This document shows positions 26,007-34,004 of a stretch of DNA of 64,000 bases, piece after piece. The translations under genes were made by a program, and so were the position numbers. The notes beneath the pieces were generated by a model. The model saw only the letters and a program-made list of their open reading frames with translations, had not been told where the DNA came from and ran no database searches. Each line of letters begins with the position of its first letter. The stretch's first letter is position 1. Origin of the DNA: an uncultured Granulosicoccus sp. (GTDB lineage: Bacteria; Pseudomonadota; Gammaproteobacteria; Granulosicoccales; Granulosicoccaceae); assembly GCA_947495035.1 (NCBI GenBank), contig CANLXI010000010.1, positions 62,001-126,000 of the forward strand, read 5' to 3'.

Positions 26007-26767
26007 ACACTACAATGAGAGTTGCACTTGTAACAGGTGCTGCATCCGGAATAGGGCGATCCATTACCGAATCTCTACTGGAAAACGGGTATATAGTCGG
26101 CGCGCTTGATCGGAACCGAGATGGAATTCCAGAAGGGGCGATTCCACTGATTGCAGATGTTCGCGAAACTGCGTCCATCACACTTGCGGTAGATAAATTC
26201 TCACAGGGGCAAGGACGACTGGATCTTCTGGTCAACAATGCAGGTATCAGTTTTGTCGGAGGTATTGAGGCTGGCAGCGAAAATGACTGGCACAACGTGC
26301 TTGACATAAATGTTCTGGGCCAAATGCGCGTTCTGCGAGCCGCCCTTCCCTGGCTACGCAAGTCCGATTCCGCGTCGATAGTTGCACTCTCCTCATGCAC
26401 GGCTACCAACGGGATTCCCGAGCGGGCATTGTATTCGGCGAGCAAAGCCGCAGTGCAGGCCATGATGCTCTCCATGGCCACTGACATGCTGCACGAGAAC
26501 ATTCGTGTCAACTGTATCGCACCTGCAACGGTGGACACTCCTTTCATGACCGAACTCGCCAATAGATCAGACGATCCGATAGCAAAGAGAAGAGAGTTCG
26601 AGGTACGTCAACCGACTGGTCGCATGATTCATCCTGATGAAGTTGCCAGTGCCGTTCTGTACCTGGCAAACCCTGTCAATCGATCTGTTACCGGTACGAC
26701 CTTGATACTGGACGGAGGCATGGGAAGCCTTCGACCTACAATTCCACTTGAAGCAACAAAAAAATGA
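26003..26767 (+). CDS. Short-chain dehydrogenase/reductase (SDR)
   Basis: The protein has 254 residues from the ATG at 26003, which forms an ATGA overlap with the previous gene. A classical SDR: cofactor loop GAASGIG, a following LDRN acid favouring NAD(H), NNAG, active Ser in ALSSC, and the YSASK catalytic pair. It probably oxidises a hydroxyl to a ketone, or the reverse, on the catabolic intermediate. The substrate is not predictable from the sequence. Confidence 0.86.
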   Translation: MNTTMRVALVTGAASGIGRSITESLLENGYIVGALDRNRDGIPEGAIPLIADVRETASITLAVDKFSQGQGRLDLLVNNAGISFVGGIEAGSENDWHNVLDINVLGQMRVLRAALPWLRKSDSASIVALSSCTATNGIPERALYSASKAAVQAMMLSMATDMLHENIRVNCIAPATVDTPFMTELANRSDDPIAKRREFEVRQPTGRMIHPDEVASAVLYLANPVNRSVTGTTLILDGGMGSLRPTIPLEATKK

Positions 26768-27534
26768 AAGAGAAATCCATGCACTTCGAAGACAAAGTCA
26801 TCATTATTACTGGTGCGGCTCAGGGAATTGGCCGCCAGTACGCCATTGCCTTTTCCAAGGCCGGAGGCAAGGTTGTCGTTGCCGACCGAAATCAGGAAGC
26901 GGCGAACAGAGTAGCCTCCGAGATAATCGATATGGGTTACCAGGGCCTGGCCATTGCAACGGATGTCTCCGAAAAAACATCCGTCAATCGAATGGTTGGC
27001 GAGGTACTGACTCGCTACGGGAGAATCGACGTTCTCGTAAACAATGCAGCAATCTTTTCCACATTGAAGATGAAGCCATTCGAGGAGATCGAACCTGAAG
27101 AGTGGGATCAGGTCATGGATGTAAACGCACGAGGTGTTTTCTTCTGCGCACAGGCTGTCGCAGACACAATGCGAACACAAGGTAAAGGGAAAATCATCAA
27201 TATCTCTTCTTCTGTCGTGGTGACCGGGCGCGCCAACTACGCACACTACATTGCTTCCAAGGGAGCTGTCATAGGCCTGACCAGAGCATTGGCCACTGAA
27301 CTCGGGCCAGACAATATAAATGTCAATGCCATCAGCCCACATGGCATTGTCACCGAAATCCCTCGAGAGACCATTCGCCCGGAACAATGGAACGACATCA
27401 TCGCCGGACAGGCTCTGAAAAGAAAAGGCTCCTCCGAAGACATGATCGGCAGTGTGATGTTCCTCGCGTCCGATCAAAGCGACTACATGACAGGTCAAAC
27501 GCTGAACCTGGATGCAGGCCTGAGATACAACTGA
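26764..27534 (+). CDS. Short-chain dehydrogenase/reductase (SDR)
   Basis: This 256-residue classical SDR has GAAQGIG, ADRN at the cofactor acid position (NAD(H)-type), VNNAA, a catalytic Ser in INISSS and YIASK. It differs from the preceding SDR throughout, so the two are not a recent duplication. The ATG at 26764 overlaps the previous TGA. An ATG five codons later with GAGAAA before it is also plausible. Two dehydrogenases in one operon suggest two alcohol/ketone steps on a polyhydroxylated or cyclic compound. Confidence 0.86.
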   Translation: MKEKSMHFEDKVIIITGAAQGIGRQYAIAFSKAGGKVVVADRNQEAANRVASEIIDMGYQGLAIATDVSEKTSVNRMVGEVLTRYGRIDVLVNNAAIFSTLKMKPFEEIEPEEWDQVMDVNARGVFFCAQAVADTMRTQGKGKIINISSSVVVTGRANYAHYIASKGAVIGLTRALATELGPDNINVNAISPHGIVTEIPRETIRPEQWNDIIAGQALKRKGSSEDMIGSVMFLASDQSDYMTGQTLNLDAGLRYN

Positions 27535-27548
27535 GAGAGAAGAACAAC

Positions 27549-28076
27549 ATGTCAAATGATTTTGAATACACTATTTCACGCCGTGGAAATCATAACCACC
27601 GCATAGCCGTCATCGACGGTCCCAACATGTCGAGCCTCGGTAACCGTTCCAGGAAAGTATATGGAGCTATCGCTTCGCTGGACAATCTGAAACAGTACGT
27701 CAAGGATTACGGCATCGAACTCGGTGTAACAGTAGAGAGTTTTTCATCGAATTACCAAGGTGCGATTCTGGAATTCATCCATGAAAGTGCGTCACGCGTA
27801 GACGGCTATCTGATTAACCCGGCTGGATTGACCACCGTTGGTGAAGGTGTTCGTCATGCCTTGGAAGATACCGAACGCCCAGTAGTCGAAGTCCATTTCG
27901 CCAATATCGCAGCCAGCGCCGGCAGTGCCCGAGGATTGGGCGGTGGAAGTATCAACTCCAGCTTCACGCACACAGCCACTGGAGTGGCTATGGGGCTGCG
28001 CCACTACAGCTATGTAGCCGCCCTGACAGGGCTTGTATTCGCCCTGGACGACCCGGACTTCCTGGGAAAATCCTGA
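27549..28076 (+). CDS. Divergent type II 3-dehydroquinate dehydratase-like protein
   Basis: The protein has 175 residues, a little longer than typical AroQ (about 150). Recognised blocks are IDGPNMSSLGNRSRKVYG, SSNYQGAILEFIH, INPAGLT and VEVHFANI. Against the known enzyme, the catalytic Arg and Tyr of the lid (GNR...VYG), the Asn of INP and the His of EVH are kept. The THTS block that contacts the substrate reads TTVG, and the block after EVH that holds the substrate carboxylate (usually HxREEFR) is replaced by a small-residue stretch AASAGSARG. It is probably a dehydratase for a different beta-hydroxyketone, not a shikimate-pathway enzyme. The ATG has a GAGAGAAGAAC purine tract upstream. Confidence 0.75.
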   Translation: MSNDFEYTISRRGNHNHRIAVIDGPNMSSLGNRSRKVYGAIASLDNLKQYVKDYGIELGVTVESFSSNYQGAILEFIHESASRVDGYLINPAGLTTVGEGVRHALEDTERPVVEVHFANIAASAGSARGLGGGSINSSFTHTATGVAMGLRHYSYVAALTGLVFALDDPDFLGKS

Positions 28077-28146
28077 TCTACCACACTGGTGGTCTGTGTC
28101 CGAATTACGTGCAGATCATCTCGATTCAATAACTGGAGGAACAATC

Positions 28147-29118
28147 ATGTTCAGAAAAATACTGAGTGTCGTAACAATAGTCGCTGCTGGCTGGGGTTCA
28201 CCTGTCACTGCCATCGAACCGATAACGTTGCAGTTTGCGCACATCTACAACACAGAGGATCACTGGGGACAAGTAGCGGAAGAATTCAAAGCAGCTGTCG
28301 AAGAACGCTCGGCTGGCGCCATCACTATCAAGATATCTCCGAGCGGAACAACAGGCGACTGGCCACAATCAATCGAAGGCCTCCGTATCGGCACCAACCA
28401 TATCGTTCTTCAGAGTATTGGAGCTCTTGATCGCTATGGCTCGATTGCAGGTATAGAGGCCTTTCCATACCTCATTCGTGATATCGACCACTTCAACAAG
28501 GTCTATTACGGGTCGGTTGGCAAAGACCTGTTCGAAGCCATCGAAGAGCAAAGTGGCTTTTACATCACCGGGGCTGCCTATCGAGGTGCGCGACACCTGT
28601 CTGCCAACAGGTCTACGCCAACGCTCGATGAACTGGCGGGTCTGAAGTTGCGCGTCCCTCCGCTGAAAATGTATCGCCAGACTTGGGAAAACCTTGGTGC
28701 AAGCCCGGTACCCATGGGATTCGCAGAAGTATTCACTTCTCTGCAACACGGGCTGATTGATGGGCAGGAAAACCCGTTGGAGGTTGTCAGAAATGCCAGT
28801 CTTTACGAAGTTCAGGATTATCTCATGGAAACCAGCCACGTCATTGGCGCCATGACTCTCATCTTCTCCTCCAACTACTTCAACAAGCTTCCAGAGGAAA
28901 CCAGAACCATACTGACGGAAGAAGGCGCCAGAGTCATGCAGGCTGCCAGCGCCAGAATGATCGACACTGAGGCAGAACTCAAGGCAGATCTCATCAGCAA
29001 GGGCATGGAGTTCGTCGACGTTGATCTGACGGAATTCAGATCAGCATTGTCAGACTATGCAGCCAAGGAATTCCCGGACTTGCAACCTTGGGTCAGTAGC
29101 ATCCAGTCTGTGAAATAG
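28147..29118 (+). CDS. dctP: TRAP transporter substrate-binding protein DctP
   Basis: The protein has 323 residues. A Sec signal peptide (MFRKILSVV... cut near residue 22 after a VTA) leads to a periplasmic binding protein with the family's LKLRVPP Arg, which holds the substrate carboxylate, and a GLIDGQENPL loop. It captures an organic acid in the periplasm for DctQM. The ATG at 28147 has a strong GGAGG site. It lies 70 bp after the dehydratase-like gene and is followed by a hairpin that may stabilise its message. Confidence 0.9.
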   Translation: MFRKILSVVTIVAAGWGSPVTAIEPITLQFAHIYNTEDHWGQVAEEFKAAVEERSAGAITIKISPSGTTGDWPQSIEGLRIGTNHIVLQSIGALDRYGSIAGIEAFPYLIRDIDHFNKVYYGSVGKDLFEAIEEQSGFYITGAAYRGARHLSANRSTPTLDELAGLKLRVPPLKMYRQTWENLGASPVPMGFAEVFTSLQHGLIDGQENPLEVVRNASLYEVQDYLMETSHVIGAMTLIFSSNYFNKLPEETRTILTEEGARVMQAASARMIDTEAELKADLISKGMEFVDVDLTEFRSALSDYAAKEFPDLQPWVSSIQSVK

Positions 29119-29125
29119 CCTCAAC

Positions 29126-29152
29126 GAGACTGGCAGTTCTACTGCCAGTCTC
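29126..29152 (+). promoter_or_regulatory. Intercistronic hairpin between dctP and dctQ
   Basis: A perfect 11-bp stem, GAGACTGGCAG with CTGCCAGTCTC, encloses the 5-base loop TTCTA. It starts 8 bp after the dctP stop. Only a short pyrimidine tract follows, so partial termination or protection of the upstream RNA is likely. Either would raise the binding protein over the membrane subunits. Confidence 0.7.
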
Positions 29153-29215
29153 TCTCACATTCACAAGCAGGAGCTAGCCATCAAAACCATACTCGGAACC
29201 AAGGAATCACTGTCA

Positions 29216-29716
29216 ATGAATATTGCTGACAGACTGTCATCGGCAATTGCTGCATGTCTAAATGTGTTGATTGGGTTGATGCTTCTCGTCATGTGCTCAG
29301 TCACCGTATGGCAGGTGTTCGCGCGATATGTACTTAATGATGCATCTTCCTGGTCTGAGGAAGTCGCTCGCATCATGATGATCTGGATAGCCATGTTGGG
29401 GTCTGCAGTGCTCATCAAGTCTGGAGGCCATATCACTGTCACCGTTCTACTCGACCGAGTGTCAGACACGACAAGGCAGATATTGCTCATGACACGAGAC
29501 CTTTTCATGCTGTTCACGCTAAGCGTCATGACATGGAGTGGCTTCGGCTTTGCCCGCATGAACGCAGTGCAGTTGTCAGCTGCCATGGATATTCCCTTGT
29601 CCTGGGTCTATGCAGCTCTCTGGATTGGCTCAGGCTTGATGATCGTCATGCTTGTCCTCGTGAGGCAGTCCTCCCGTACAAGCGATTGGACTTCTGACGC
29701 CGACGGTTTTGAATAA
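29216..29716 (+). CDS. dctQ: TRAP transporter small membrane subunit DctQ
   Basis: The protein has 166 residues with four membrane helices (about 8-30, 45-65, 85-107, 125-150). It has the DctQ signature around WQVFARYVLNDASSWSEEVARIM. It forms the membrane complex with DctM and docks DctP. The ATG has AAGGA upstream. The stop is 14 bp before dctM. Confidence 0.88.
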   Translation: MNIADRLSSAIAACLNVLIGLMLLVMCSVTVWQVFARYVLNDASSWSEEVARIMMIWIAMLGSAVLIKSGGHITVTVLLDRVSDTTRQILLMTRDLFMLFTLSVMTWSGFGFARMNAVQLSAAMDIPLSWVYAALWIGSGLMIVMLVLVRQSSRTSDWTSDADGFE

Positions 29717-29730
29717 GCGGGATAACTACA

Positions 29731-30999
29731 GTGATTACAGTTTCAATTCTTCTGATTACAACTTTCGGCTTGATGTTGATCGGACTTCCGATAGCATTCG
29801 CCATCATTTGCGGCTCCATCATCACATTGTTAAGTATTGGTGACATACCACTTCTCGTGATTCCACAAACCATATTCACTGGTTTGGATAGCTTCTCGCT
29901 TCTCGCCATACCGTTTTTCGTATTGGCAGGCAGCCTCATGACGACAGGAGGTATTACGGAGAAACTGCTGGAATTGGCCAACTCACTGATGGGGCGGTTC
30001 CGAGGAGGCCTGGCAATGAGTGCCGTACTATCGTCGGCGATGTTTGCCGGTATCTCAGGATCAGCAGTCGCTGATACGTCAGCTCTGGGCAGGATCATGA
30101 TCCCCTCCATGATAAAGGCCGGCTACCCCGCTAACTTCTCTGCAGGTGTGCTGGCGGCTGCCAATGTGATGGCACCAATCATTCCACCTTCAATCCCCTT
30201 TATTGTCGTTGCGACACTAACCGGTCAATCGGTAACCACTCTTTTTCTGGCCGCGATCGTTCCCGGCCTGTTCTATATGACAACGATGCTGGGAATGTGC
30301 AGCTGGATCAGTCGTCGACACAACTATCCACTGCATGGCAAGTCTTCTGGCAGGGATATATTAAAAGCATTCAAGGGTGCCGTTTTCGCACTCGCTCTTC
30401 CCGTATTTGTGCTGCTGGGAATTCGCTCGGGAATTTTCAATATCACGGAATGTGCAGTAGTCGCAGCCGTCTACGCTTTGCTCGTTGGTGTATTCGTCTA
30501 TCGAAAGATCACATTGCGTGTATTTTTACAGAGTTTGAGCTCTGCGGCGAGAACAACAGCTGTCATCATGATCATCGTCGCGGCGGCAAAGACTTTCAGC
30601 TGGGTGATGGCCTATGTGGGAATCCCTGCTGTCATTGCAGAATTCGTCATGACCAATATCAGCGACCCCCTGGCCTTTCTTGTCTTCATCAATGTCCTGC
30701 TGCTGATCGTAGGAATGTTCATAGAAACCAATGCGGCCATCGTGATGTTGATTCCCGTGTTCTTTCCGATTGCAAATGCATTGGGTGTTGATCCCACTCA
30801 TTTCTCGGTTCTGGTTGTCATCAATCTTTGCATCGGCCTCATAACTCCTCCTGCCGGTCTTTGCTTGAACATTGCCACGATACTGGCAAAGACCTCACTG
30901 GAAGACGGCTTCAAAGGCGTATTGCCGTTTCTCGGCATGGCACTGTTCGTTATTACCGTTCTGACTCTGTTTCCACCTGTCATTCTATGGCTGAGCTGA
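29731..30999 (+). CDS. dctM: TRAP transporter large membrane subunit DctM
   Basis: This 422-residue, highly hydrophobic protein has about twelve helices. Family motifs include GLPIAFAI, AIPFFVLAGSLM, FAGISGSAVADTSALG and the NVMAPIIPPSIPF loop, with a second copy of the helix pattern near GLITPPAGLCLNIA. It is the sodium-driven secondary transporter for the acid bound by DctP. It starts with GTG behind a GGGATAA site and ends the operon. Confidence 0.92.
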   Translation: MITVSILLITTFGLMLIGLPIAFAIICGSIITLLSIGDIPLLVIPQTIFTGLDSFSLLAIPFFVLAGSLMTTGGITEKLLELANSLMGRFRGGLAMSAVLSSAMFAGISGSAVADTSALGRIMIPSMIKAGYPANFSAGVLAAANVMAPIIPPSIPFIVVATLTGQSVTTLFLAAIVPGLFYMTTMLGMCSWISRRHNYPLHGKSSGRDILKAFKGAVFALALPVFVLLGIRSGIFNITECAVVAAVYALLVGVFVYRKITLRVFLQSLSSAARTTAVIMIIVAAAKTFSWVMAYVGIPAVIAEFVMTNISDPLAFLVFINVLLLIVGMFIETNAAIVMLIPVFFPIANALGVDPTHFSVLVVINLCIGLITPPAGLCLNIATILAKTSLEDGFKGVLPFLGMALFVITVLTLFPPVILWLS

Positions 31000-31010
31000 A
31001 GCAAGAAACC

Positions 31011-31067
31011 GAGGTTGCGGGAATAAGGGAATGGCATGCATCGTCATGCCCGGAAGGTGCCAACCTC
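31011..31067 (+). terminator. Nested inverted repeats after dctM
   Basis: Outer arms GAGGTTG (31011-31017) and CAACCTC (31061-31067) enclose an inner GGCATG/CATGCC hairpin (31033-31050). The structure begins 12 bp after the dctM stop and probably ends or protects the operon's transcript. It has no T tract. Confidence 0.45.
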
Positions 31068-31653
31068 TAATTCATGATTTGTGAAACGATCAATTTGCAT
31101 TTGCCTGATTTCCGGCAGCATGAAGCATGGGAAGGTTTCCTCCCCTGATTCGTGACTGCCCTGTTTTTGAAATGAGATCAGCCGGGATTCGCACCTGTCG
31201 GAATCAACTGTCAGACGCTGGATCTAGTTGGCTGAGTAAAGTGACAGGGGCAGCCGGTGACGCACCAAGCCGAGAACCTTGTGCTGAAACAGGAGCGCGA
31301 AATCCAGTTATGGTGGTCTTCTGTGACAGCGCCCCTGTTATGACGTAAATGACCCTTCAAAACCAGAATGCTCCTATACAAGACAGGATGCCGCTGAAAG
31401 ATGTGCATTCAGTGCAACAAGAGAAAATCAGGGGATTGTCGGCTCTTCAATGCTCGCAATTACGCCGACAGTGGAATGGGCAATCTCTTCGATCACTCAC
31501 CTGCCTGTCGGGGAGGCCCAGTCTCGCCTACCCGCAGACGACCCCCCTCTGAAACTGTCCAGCCCTGACTGATGTTGACCGTCATGATGACCGAAGACAA
31601 CGAGAGTGAGGCTATATTCCTGAATTTCAGTCACTTGCGTTTCACACAGGCAC
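31068..31653. other. Non-coding stretch downstream of the catabolic operon
   Basis: About 590 bp with no convincing gene on either strand. An 8-bp inverted repeat, ACAGGGGC (31244-31251) and GCCCCTGT (31331-31338), is visible. I could not recognise any decayed gene or a copy of the tRNA end. Confidence 0.5.
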
Positions 31654-31676
31654 AAAAAAAGCCGCCTGTAGCGACT
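31654..31676 (-). terminator. Rho-independent terminator of tRNA-Met
   Basis: On the minus strand AGTCGC-TACAG-GCGGCT (one G-T pair) is followed directly by seven T. It lies about 30 bp after the tRNA 3' end, so it is a textbook intrinsic terminator. Confidence 0.85.
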
Positions 31677-31705
31677 TTTCGGGAATGCACCGGACTGAAG
31701 AAATA

Positions 31706-31782
31706 TGGTGGCTACACCTAGATTCGAACTAGGGACCCCAACATTATGAGTGTTGTGCTCTAACCAACTGAGCTATGTAGCC
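31706..31782 (-). tRNA. tRNA-Met (CAT, elongator type)
   Basis: A 77-base cloverleaf with the CCA end encoded. The acceptor begins GGCTACATAGCTCAG, the anticodon loop reads CTCATAA (anticodon CAT) and the T arm is CCTAGTTCGAATCTAGG. It closely resembles the E. coli elongator tRNA-Met. The G1-C72 pair and the sequence exclude initiator tRNA; a tRNA-Ile2 (modified CAT) is less likely. Confidence 0.95.
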
Positions 31783-31961
31783 GCCGCACTTCAGCCAACT
31801 ATTTTGATGACTTTGGATCACTCTGTCAAGGCCAAATGAAAATAAATGAGGGTGTATCGACAGTCTTGCCCTGCAGCCCGCATTCGGGACTACAGTAGGG
31901 CGACCATACCTGCTCACAGGTCTGACCTTCGAACACGCAATCGCATCCCGCCTGACCTGGC

Positions 31962-33158
31962 TCACACCATCACAGGATCACGGTGCATGGACATCGCCAG
32001 ACCGAAAGCCAGCACGCTGCACAGCGCAATGATCACCACCATGGGCAAGGCAGTGCCATCAAAGAATGGACCTCCGGCCAGAATCATCAGACCGCCCATC
32101 ACCATCTGAATGGTGCCACCGAGCGATGAAGCCAGTCCGGCAATGTCGCCATGGTCTTCCAGCGCCATGACCATGGTGGTAGGCACAACCAGCCCCAGGC
32201 CGGCATTGCCAATGAACAGGAAACCGACCAGTACAGGCAGCGTGACATCTGTCAGTAGCGTGATCACCAGCAGGATCAGCGATGAACCGGCGAAGATGGC
32301 CGTTCCCAGGCGGATGACGGGAGACAGACCCATACGGGCTGCCAGTGGTCCGGCCAGCTGCGAAGCGCTGAAGAAGCCCACGGCATTGATGGCGAAGGCC
32401 AGGGAAAATCCCATCGGACTGAGTCCGAACTGCCCCGTGTAGACGAAGGCGGCGGACGCGAGAAACACGAAGAAGCTGGCCAGGCTGAAGGCTCCGATAA
32501 GCGTCAGCCCCATGAATCGACTGTCTCGAAGTAGCACCAGTGAACCGCTCATCAGAGTCTTCACATTGATGGGCGTACGCTGAGCAGGCGGCAAGGTCTC
32601 GGGTAGCATGAAGGCGCACATCCCCATTCCCGAAAGCGCCAGCACGAACAGAAAGACGAAGATCACGCGCCATTCGGAAAATGCCATGAGGATACTCCCT
32701 GCCAGCGGTGCCAACATGGGTGATACCGAGATGACGAGCATGATCAGAGCCATCAGGCGCGTTGCCTCCGCCCCCGTGTGCAAATCCCGCACCACCGCTC
32801 TGGGCACCACCATGAGAACGGCACCGCCAAGCCCCTGCAGAAACCGCCAGAACGTCAGACTGCTGGCTGTGTCTGCCAGCGCTGCCCCCGCGGATCCGAT
32901 GAGAAAGATGCACAGGCCCGCCATGACCGGCAGCTTGCGTCCGGACTGATCGGCCCAGGGTCCATACACCATCTGTGCAATACCGAAGGCCAGAAAATAC
33001 GCCGTGACGGTGGTCTGTATCTCCGTCTCCCCCACGCCAAGATCCCGTGCGATGTCGGGCATGGCGGGCAGGTACATATCGATGGCGAAGGGCCCCACCA
33101 TGGACAGGGTGCCCAGCACCAGCGCCGAGCGCCAGAGGCTCATGGATCTTGTCATCAT
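31962..33158 (-). CDS. Bcr/CflA-family MFS drug-efflux transporter
   Basis: The protein has 398 residues with twelve membrane helices. DMYLPAMPDIARDLGV in loop 1, GPWADQSGRKLP (motif A) and RFLQGLGGAVLMVVPRAVVRDL (motif C region) are typical of the DHA1 Bcr/CflA subgroup. It exports small drugs or metabolites using the proton gradient. I chose the ATG at 33158; a longer start at 33239 would add 27 non-hydrophobic residues. The gene is single. Confidence 0.88.
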   Translation of the reverse strand: MMTRSMSLWRSALVLGTLSMVGPFAIDMYLPAMPDIARDLGVGETEIQTTVTAYFLAFGIAQMVYGPWADQSGRKLPVMAGLCIFLIGSAGAALADTASSLTFWRFLQGLGGAVLMVVPRAVVRDLHTGAEATRLMALIMLVISVSPMLAPLAGSILMAFSEWRVIFVFLFVLALSGMGMCAFMLPETLPPAQRTPINVKTLMSGSLVLLRDSRFMGLTLIGAFSLASFFVFLASAAFVYTGQFGLSPMGFSLAFAINAVGFFSASQLAGPLAARMGLSPVIRLGTAIFAGSSLILLVITLLTDVTLPVLVGFLFIGNAGLGLVVPTTMVMALEDHGDIAGLASSLGGTIQMVMGGLMILAGGPFFDGTALPMVVIIALCSVLAFGLAMSMHRDPVMV

Positions 33159-33339
33159 TGCTTTGCTGTCAGTGAACCGGAGTGCGCTCAGCGGGCTTGA
33201 CTGGCGATGAACGCGTCTGAATCTGGCATCACGAGACAACCATGATGCGAATCGGCAGCTGGAACAAGCTACCGGTCCGACATTCTAACCTGAAGAGCAG
33301 GCATGGCGAGCCTATCGCAACCTTGCCGGCTCCACTGAC

Positions 33340-33894
33340 TCAGTGTGCCACGTCACTCAATACAACTGGAGTACCGGATGCCTGCTGTCTCTGCCTGTAC
33401 ACGAACAATGCCGAACTGATTGCGGCAAAGAACAACAGGTGCAATAGGAATTTGGCATCCAGCAGAAAATTCAAGCCTGGCAGCGCTTGCGGCCTGATCT
33501 CCTGAAAGGAGACCAGCTGCACGATCAAGGCATTCGCAGGTGGCGCAATCAGGGTCGTGACCCACGAGAAGATCACCGTGAACAGTACAATGACACTCGA
33601 TGGCCGATACCTGATCATGACGATTCCGCTTATCAGACCGTAGAATACCGACACGGCCAGATGCGCAACCCATGCAATGATCACGGCAGGCAAGACACTC
33701 CAGTCACCCAGTTGCTGGTAGGCAGCGGCGTGCCGACTGGTCAGGGTATCCATGCCGAACAGCGGCTGAACGATGATGAACAGCACTCCGACGACAGCGC
33801 CCAGCAGGCATGAAATGAGAAGCAATTGTCGTGATGACACATCCATGCCGCTATTCAATGAAGGGCAAGAGTCTGGAGCGCTATCGGTTGTCAT
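33340..33894 (-). CDS. Hypothetical inner-membrane protein, four-helix
   Basis: The protein has 184 residues. After a polar start of about 20 residues come four or five hydrophobic helices (about 22-45, 62-85, 92-118, 145-170). I do not recognise the family. Segments such as WVAHLAVSVFYGLISG and a YRPSS loop resemble small conserved proteins that often sit beside respiratory or transport genes. The ATG at 33894 was chosen over one 28 codons upstream. It is 110 bp downstream of the LysR gene on the same strand. Confidence 0.55.
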   Translation of the reverse strand: MTTDSAPDSCPSLNSGMDVSSRQLLLISCLLGAVVGVLFIIVQPLFGMDTLTSRHAAAYQQLGDWSVLPAVIIAWVAHLAVSVFYGLISGIVMIRYRPSSVIVLFTVIFSWVTTLIAPPANALIVQLVSFQEIRPQALPGLNFLLDAKFLLHLLFFAAISSALFVYRQRQQASGTPVVLSDVAH

Positions 33895-34004
33895 GGTATT
33901 GGTCCGGTTCTGATGAAGAAAACGGCCACTGCCAGAAAGAAGCCACTGCCCGCTGGCTGCTACGACTGATGACGACACGATTGGTTGCAGGACCAGCGCT
34001 CGAA

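Noticed and set aside
31127-31408. Short overlapping frames downstream of dctM
   Set aside because: No recognisable motif, poor ribosome sites and inconsistent codon use. Treated as non-coding.
19394-31705. Attachment-site copy of the tRNA-Met 3' end
   Set aside because: I looked for the acceptor and T-arm sequence on both strands in the non-coding flanks and saw no convincing second copy.
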